Shown: positions 6,301-8,330 of the stretch, piece by piece
Layout of the letters: every line of letters starts with the position of its first letter
How positions within the stretch are numbered: the first letter of the stretch is position 1
Assembly (NCBI GenBank): GCA_003221435.1
Contig: QHRS01000004.1
Location: 1 to 8,330, forward strand
Direction: 5' to 3'
Length of the DNA stretch: 8,330 nucleotides
Source of the DNA: Candidatus Rokuibacteriota bacterium
Lineage (GTDB): Bacteria > Methylomirabilota > Methylomirabilia > Rokubacteriales > CSP1-6
The notes under the pieces: model-generated
Databases searched by the model: none
Told to the model about the DNA's origin: nothing
The model's input: only the letters and a program-made list of their open reading frames with translations
Translations under genes and position numbers: made by a program

Positions 6301-8330
6301 GTGAGGTCCACGCTCAGCGAGTTGATGGCGTCGCCGTCCGGGTCGGAAACGTTGACGACCAGGGTGAGCGGCTGGGTCTCGTTCACGGCGGCGGTGGCCG
6401 CGGCGGTCACGACCGGAGCGCGATCCACGTTCGCGACCGAGACGCTCGTGCTCGCCGAGCCGGACAGCGTGTTCGCTGCCGTGAACGTCACCGCGTAGGG
6501 ACCGGGCGCGGCGTCGAACCCCGGCGTCCACGCGAACGTGCCGCTCGAGTTGGACCCGTTGGGCGTGAACGTCGCGCCGGGCGGCAGGCCCGACGCGGCG
6601 AGCGACGTGATCGCCTGCCCGTCGGGATCGCCGGCGGTGACGGTGAACGAGAGCGGCGCCCCCTCCGCCACGGTCTGCGCGGCGGGAGCCGCGACCGCCG
6701 GCGGGCGATCGACGGTGAGGTTCGTGATGGCGCCGCCGCCAAGCGCGTTCTGGGCCGTGAACGTCACGGAGTACGGGCCGGCGGCGCTGCCGGAGGGCGG
6801 GGTCCAGCTGAACGTGCCGCTCGTGTGCGCGGCGTTGGATGTGAACGTGGCGCCGGGCGGCAGGCCGGCCGCGGCCAGCGACGCGATCGCATCGAGGTCC
6901 GGATCGCTCGCAGTCACGGTGAAGCTCACCGCCGATCCGACCGCGGCGAGCTGCGTCTCGGGCGCCGTCACCGCCGGCGGGCGGTCCACGTTCGCGACCG
7001 AGATCGAGGTGGTGGCGGAGCCGCTGCGCGTGTTCGCGGCGGTGAACGTCACGGTGTAGGGGCCGGGGGCGGCGTCGAACCCCGGCGTCCACGCGAACGT
7101 GCCGCTCAGGTTGCCGCTGTCGGGCGTGAACGTGGCGCCGCTCGGCAGGCCCGACGCAGCGAGCGATGTGATCGGCTGGCCATCGGGGTCGCTGGCCGTG
7201 ACCGTGAACGTGAGCGGAACGTTCTCGGTCGCCGCCTGCGACACGGGCGCCGTCGCCACCGGAGACCGGTCCGAGCTCAAGCGGGTCGTCGCGGAGCCGC
7301 TCAGCGCATTGCCGGCCGTGAACGTCACGGGGTACGGAGCCCCGGCCGCGTCGCCGGTGCGCGGCGTCCAGGTCAGCGTGCCCGAGGTGTTGGAAGCGTC
7401 GGTCACGAACGACGCGTGGTTCCCGGGGGGCAGCGCCGACAGATCCGCCGCGAGCCCCGAGATCGGGTCGCCGTCCGGATCCGACGCGGTCACCGTCACC
7501 GTCACCGTCTTGCCGTCCTCGATCGGCACGGTCGCAGGGGCGGTCACGACCGGCGCCCGATCCACGTTCGCCACCGCGATCGAGGTCGTGGCGGTGCCGG
7601 AGAACGCGTTCGCGGCGGTGAACGCCACAGCGTAGGGACCGGGCGCTGCGTCGAATCCCGGCGTCCACGTGAATGTGCCGCTCAGATTGCCGGCGCCGGA
7701 CGTGAACGTGGCGCCGCCGGGAAGCCCGCTCGCGCTGAGCGAGGTGATCGGCTGGCCGTCCGGGTCGGCCGCGGTCACGGTGAACGACAGTGTGACGTTC
7801 TCGGCTGCGCTCTGGGTGGCGGGCGCCGAGACCACCGGCGCGCGATCCACCGAGATCGAGGTCGTGACCGGGCTGCTCGCGAGCGCGTTCCCGGCCTGGA
7901 ATGTCACGGAATAAGAGCCGCCCCCGTAACTACCCGCCGGCGGTGTCCAGGTGAGCGTGCCGTGCGTGAGGGCGCCGTCCGTGGTGAACGACGCCGTTCC
8001 GCCCGGCAGCCCGCTCAGGTCCGCGGTGAAGGAGGCGATGGCGTCGCCGTCCGGATCGACCGCGCTCACGCTCAGTGTGAACGGCTGGCCTTCCGCCGCG
8101 GCGGCGGCGGCGGGAGCGCTGACCACCGGCGCGCGATCGACGTTCCCGACCGCGACCGAAGTCGTGGCCGATCCCGCCAGCGAGTTCGTGGCGGTGAACG
8201 TCACGGAATACGGGCCCGGAGCCGCGTCGAAGCCCGGCGTCCAACTCAGCGTGCCCGCGGTGTTGGAGGCGTTCGGAACGAACGTGGCGCCGGGCGGAAG
8301 CCCGCTGGCCGAAAGCGCGAGGATGGTCTG
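3381..8330 (-). CDS. Giant Ig-repeat exported protein, 5' end outside window
   Basis: The frame is open from the window edge (first whole codon 8328-8330) to TGA at 3381-3383, giving 1,649 visible residues. A GTG at 8202-8204 is not a start: the 42 codons before it translate into the same repeat (ASGLPPGATF, WTPGFDAAPGPY), so the gene continues beyond the window. It encodes one partial and twelve complete putative-Ig/cadherin-like domains (He_PIG/CADG type), each opening near VDRAPVV and carrying DPDGD, LPxGATF, a GTxxWTP turn and YxVTFTAxN. Two carbohydrate-binding-like modules (6125-5667 and 4220-3765), an Ala/Pro/Thr-rich linker and a FlgD-Ig/sorting-like tail follow. The Asp-rich DPDGD turns suggest calcium binding, as known for cadherin-like folds. 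No catalytic domain is seen. Only three cysteines occur in the visible part, all in the two binding modules. Likely a long cell-surface or secreted adhesin or glycan-binding stalk; the N-terminal signal and any head domain would lie outside the window. Confidence 0.92.
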   Translation of the reverse strand, partial: QTILALSASGLPPGATFVPNASNTAGTLSWTPGFDAAPGPYSVTFTATNSLAGSATTSVAVGNVDRAPVVSAPAAAAAAEGQPFTLSVSAVDPDGDAIASFTADLSGLPGGTASFTTDGALTHGTLTWTPPAGSYGGGSYSVTFQAGNALASSPVTTSISVDRAPVVSAPATQSAAENVTLSFTVTAADPDGQPITSLSASGLPGGATFTSGAGNLSGTFTWTPGFDAAPGPYAVAFTAANAFSGTATTSIAVANVDRAPVVTAPATVPIEDGKTVTVTVTASDPDGDPISGLAADLSALPPGNHASFVTDASNTSGTLTWTPRTGDAAGAPYPVTFTAGNALSGSATTRLSSDRSPVATAPVSQAATENVPLTFTVTASDPDGQPITSLAASGLPSGATFTPDSGNLSGTFAWTPGFDAAPGPYTVTFTAANTRSGSATTSISVANVDRPPAVTAPETQLAAVGSAVSFTVTASDPDLDAIASLAAAGLPPGATFTSNAAHTSGTFSWTPPSGSAAGPYSVTFTAQNALGGGAITNLTVDRPPAVAAPAAQTVAEGAPLSFTVTAGDPDGQAITSLAASGLPPGATFTPNGSNSSGTFAWTPGFDAAPGPYAVTFTAANTLSGSASTSVSVANVDRAPVVTAAATAAVNETQPLTLVVNVSDPDGDAINSLSVDLTSLPAGNNAVFTTNAAKTQGTLTWTPTSNDGRAAPYAVTFAAANALSASAATSITVIDAVTNLCPNPSFETNSANWSAYGSATFTRVAGGQDGAFALQIQGPNSTAAFGANDSPNFVSSTSAGARYRYSAWVRSVASTGKVQLRVREYTSGGSQVGTTALSSRVTLSPSWQLAAFDYVAIGSGNTLDLQVLDNVPAAAAETFLLDNVTVAVVTSNPPVVTAPALASVAESSTLTLNVTASDPDGDPIASLTASTAGLPAGNNAAFVVNASNTAGTFTWTPTFSDGPGPYTLTFTSSNSLSGSASTSITVNNVDRAPAVTAPASQTVAEGAPLSFTVTAADPDGDAIGSLAAVGLPGGATFTPNASNTAGTLSWTPGYADAGTYSVTFTAQNALAGSAITSITVTNVDRPPAVSAPATAGAFQGQPFTLNVAASDPDGDAIASLGASNLPAGATFTPGGDNLTGTLSWTPAANAPPGPYAVTFTAQNALAGSATTSITVNGVDHAPVVSAPASVAVAENAPLSFTVTAADPDSQTITSLTAANLPAGATFTPNGANTGGTFAWTPGYSDAGSDTVTFTASNTLSGSAVTVITITNTDRAPIVTAPAAASTIVGQQVTVAVTVSDPDGDAITTLAADLTGLPSGNNAVFTPNASRTAGTLTWTPAASDARAAPYTVTFTATNATSGSATTAITVNAVTNLCTNPSFETNLNGWGPNGSSTLARVAGGQDGTFACQVTGPATTGQFGVNDSPNIITSTTAGKRYRYSAWVRSASNAGQAKLKLREYTPSGSQVGSIVYSPTLTLSPSWQSLVADFVASGTSNTLDFQALDTPVASGEVFLVDNVVVSIVAGTDAQPLVPSIAVDEGATLEAPDAPAATTASSGTVLELAAVVMPNPAYTSASLVLALPHSGFARARLYDVRGRLVKILFDKPELAAGVHAFPIDRLDAGGSLPAGLYFYQVVSAAGERTGRFVFMR
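3384..3635 (-). other. FlgD-Ig-like / sorting-type C-terminal domain of the giant protein
   Basis: The last 84 residues: MPNPAYTSASLVLALP start, ARLYDVRGRLVKILFD, LPAGLYFYQVV and a final GRFVFMR. It has the same layout as the tail of the neighbouring 919-residue protein and differs by only one residue in the last seven, which suggests a shared export or anchoring route. Confidence 0.75.
3765..4220 (-). other. Carbohydrate-binding-like (jelly-roll) module, copy B
   Basis: A 152-residue module after Ig domain D12, closely matching copy A: VTNLCTNPSFET, LARVAGGQDG, FGVNDSPN, RYRYSAWVRS, LKLREYTPSGSQVGS, VYSP, LSPSWQ, ending FLVDNVVVSIV. It contains a second cysteine (within TFACQVTG) absent from copy A. 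A linker rich in Ala, Pro and Thr (3764-3636) connects it to the C-terminal tail. Confidence 0.75.
4221..5666 (-). repeat. Ig-like repeat block 2 (five complete domains)
   Basis: Between the two carbohydrate-binding-like modules lie D8 5666-5370, D9 5369-5088, D10 5087-4803, D11 4802-4521 and D12 4520-4221. D9 and D11 have WTPGY followed by (A/S)DAG and the strand LSFTVTA; D8, D10 and D12 have WTP followed by T or A and a different first strand. D8 and D12 carry the longer GNNA insertion after the LP turn, as D7 does. The block is the same length as D3-D7 to within a few residues. Confidence 0.88.
5667..6125 (-). other. Carbohydrate-binding-like (jelly-roll) module, copy A
   Basis: A 153-residue insert between Ig domains D7 and D8. 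It starts VTNLCPNPSFE, then has W, FTRVAGGQDG, FGANDSPNF, YRYSAWVRS, LRVREY, a SW, and ends in the strand FLLDNVTVAVV. The NPSFE start, the AWVR strand and the LDNV end are hallmarks of galactose-binding-like jelly-roll modules (CBM4/9-type and relatives). The glycan target cannot be read from the sequence. Confidence 0.75.
6126..8330 (-). repeat. Ig-like repeat block 1 (one partial plus seven complete domains)
   Basis: Domain limits, judged from the recurring VDR(A/P)P opening, are: D0 8330-8142 (partial), D1 8141-7851, D2 7850-7566, D3 7565-7272, D4 7271-6990, D5 6989-6714, D6 6713-6429, D7 6428-6126. Lengths are 92-101 residues. Every domain has the DPDxD/Q turn and WTP. D0, D2, D4 and D6 share the exact string WTPGFDAAPGPY, while D1, D3, D5 and D7 have WTP followed by P, R, P and T. 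D1, D3 and D5 also have a shortened junction to the next domain, whereas D0, D2, D4 and D6 end in (A/G)NVDR. Confidence 0.88.

Noticed and set aside
5278..7668. A 796-codon open frame on the minus strand, in a different frame from the giant gene
   Set aside because: It is a shadow produced by the repetitive, GC-rich codon pattern. Its translation is Arg/Gly/Asp-rich noise, while the real frame gives clear Ig repeats.
4027..7914. A series of plus-strand open frames (for example 4027-4872 and 6538-7059) with recurring phrases such as GVNVAP
   Set aside because: The recurrence simply mirrors the Ig repeats on the opposite strand; there are no independent start signals.
4221..8330. The regular repeats as a CRISPR array
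   Set aside because: Units are about 280-300 bp, diverged, and translate in one open frame as Ig domains.

Overview
The window is very GC-rich and carries two large protein-coding genes, both on the minus strand, so transcription runs from high to low coordinates. Both encode exported, multidomain, non-enzymatic-looking surface or secreted proteins. Each ends in the short beta-rich C-terminal module (about 85-90 residues, starting near 'PNP', with 'YDxxGRxV', then 'LxAGxYxY', ending 'GRFVxMR') typical of FlgD-Ig-like / type IX secretion sorting-like tails in FCB-group bacteria. High GC, this tail, and PKD and putative-Ig repeats together suggest a high-GC FCB-related lineage such as Candidatus Eisenbacteria or a neighbour. 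That placement is inference; no marker gene is present.

Layout. 8330-3381 (minus): the 3' part of a giant gene whose start lies outside the window. It encodes one partial and twelve complete putative-Ig/cadherin-like repeats of 92-101 residues, interrupted and followed by two copies of a jelly-roll carbohydrate-binding-like module, then a linker and the C-terminal tail. 3380-3067: a 314-bp intergenic gap with two back-to-back hairpins at the stop codon of the giant gene, a possible weak terminator with a six-T tract, and a candidate promoter for the next gene. 3066-307 (minus): a 919-residue exported protein with a signal peptide, a cysteine-rich beta-propeller-like region, two PKD domains, a third copy of the same carbohydrate-binding-like module, and the same kind of tail. 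306-1: no convincing gene, but a long imperfect palindrome (140-305), able to fold as a three-way junction, starts immediately after the stop codon of the 919-residue gene.

The two proteins share a module family and a tail, so they are probably exported by one route and may act on related extracellular glycans or surfaces. The most interesting structure is (a) the strict two-type alternation and higher-order duplication of the Ig array, and (b) the elaborate inverted-repeat elements placed directly behind both stop codons. No complete biochemical system, mobile element, CRISPR array, tRNA or rRNA is recognised.
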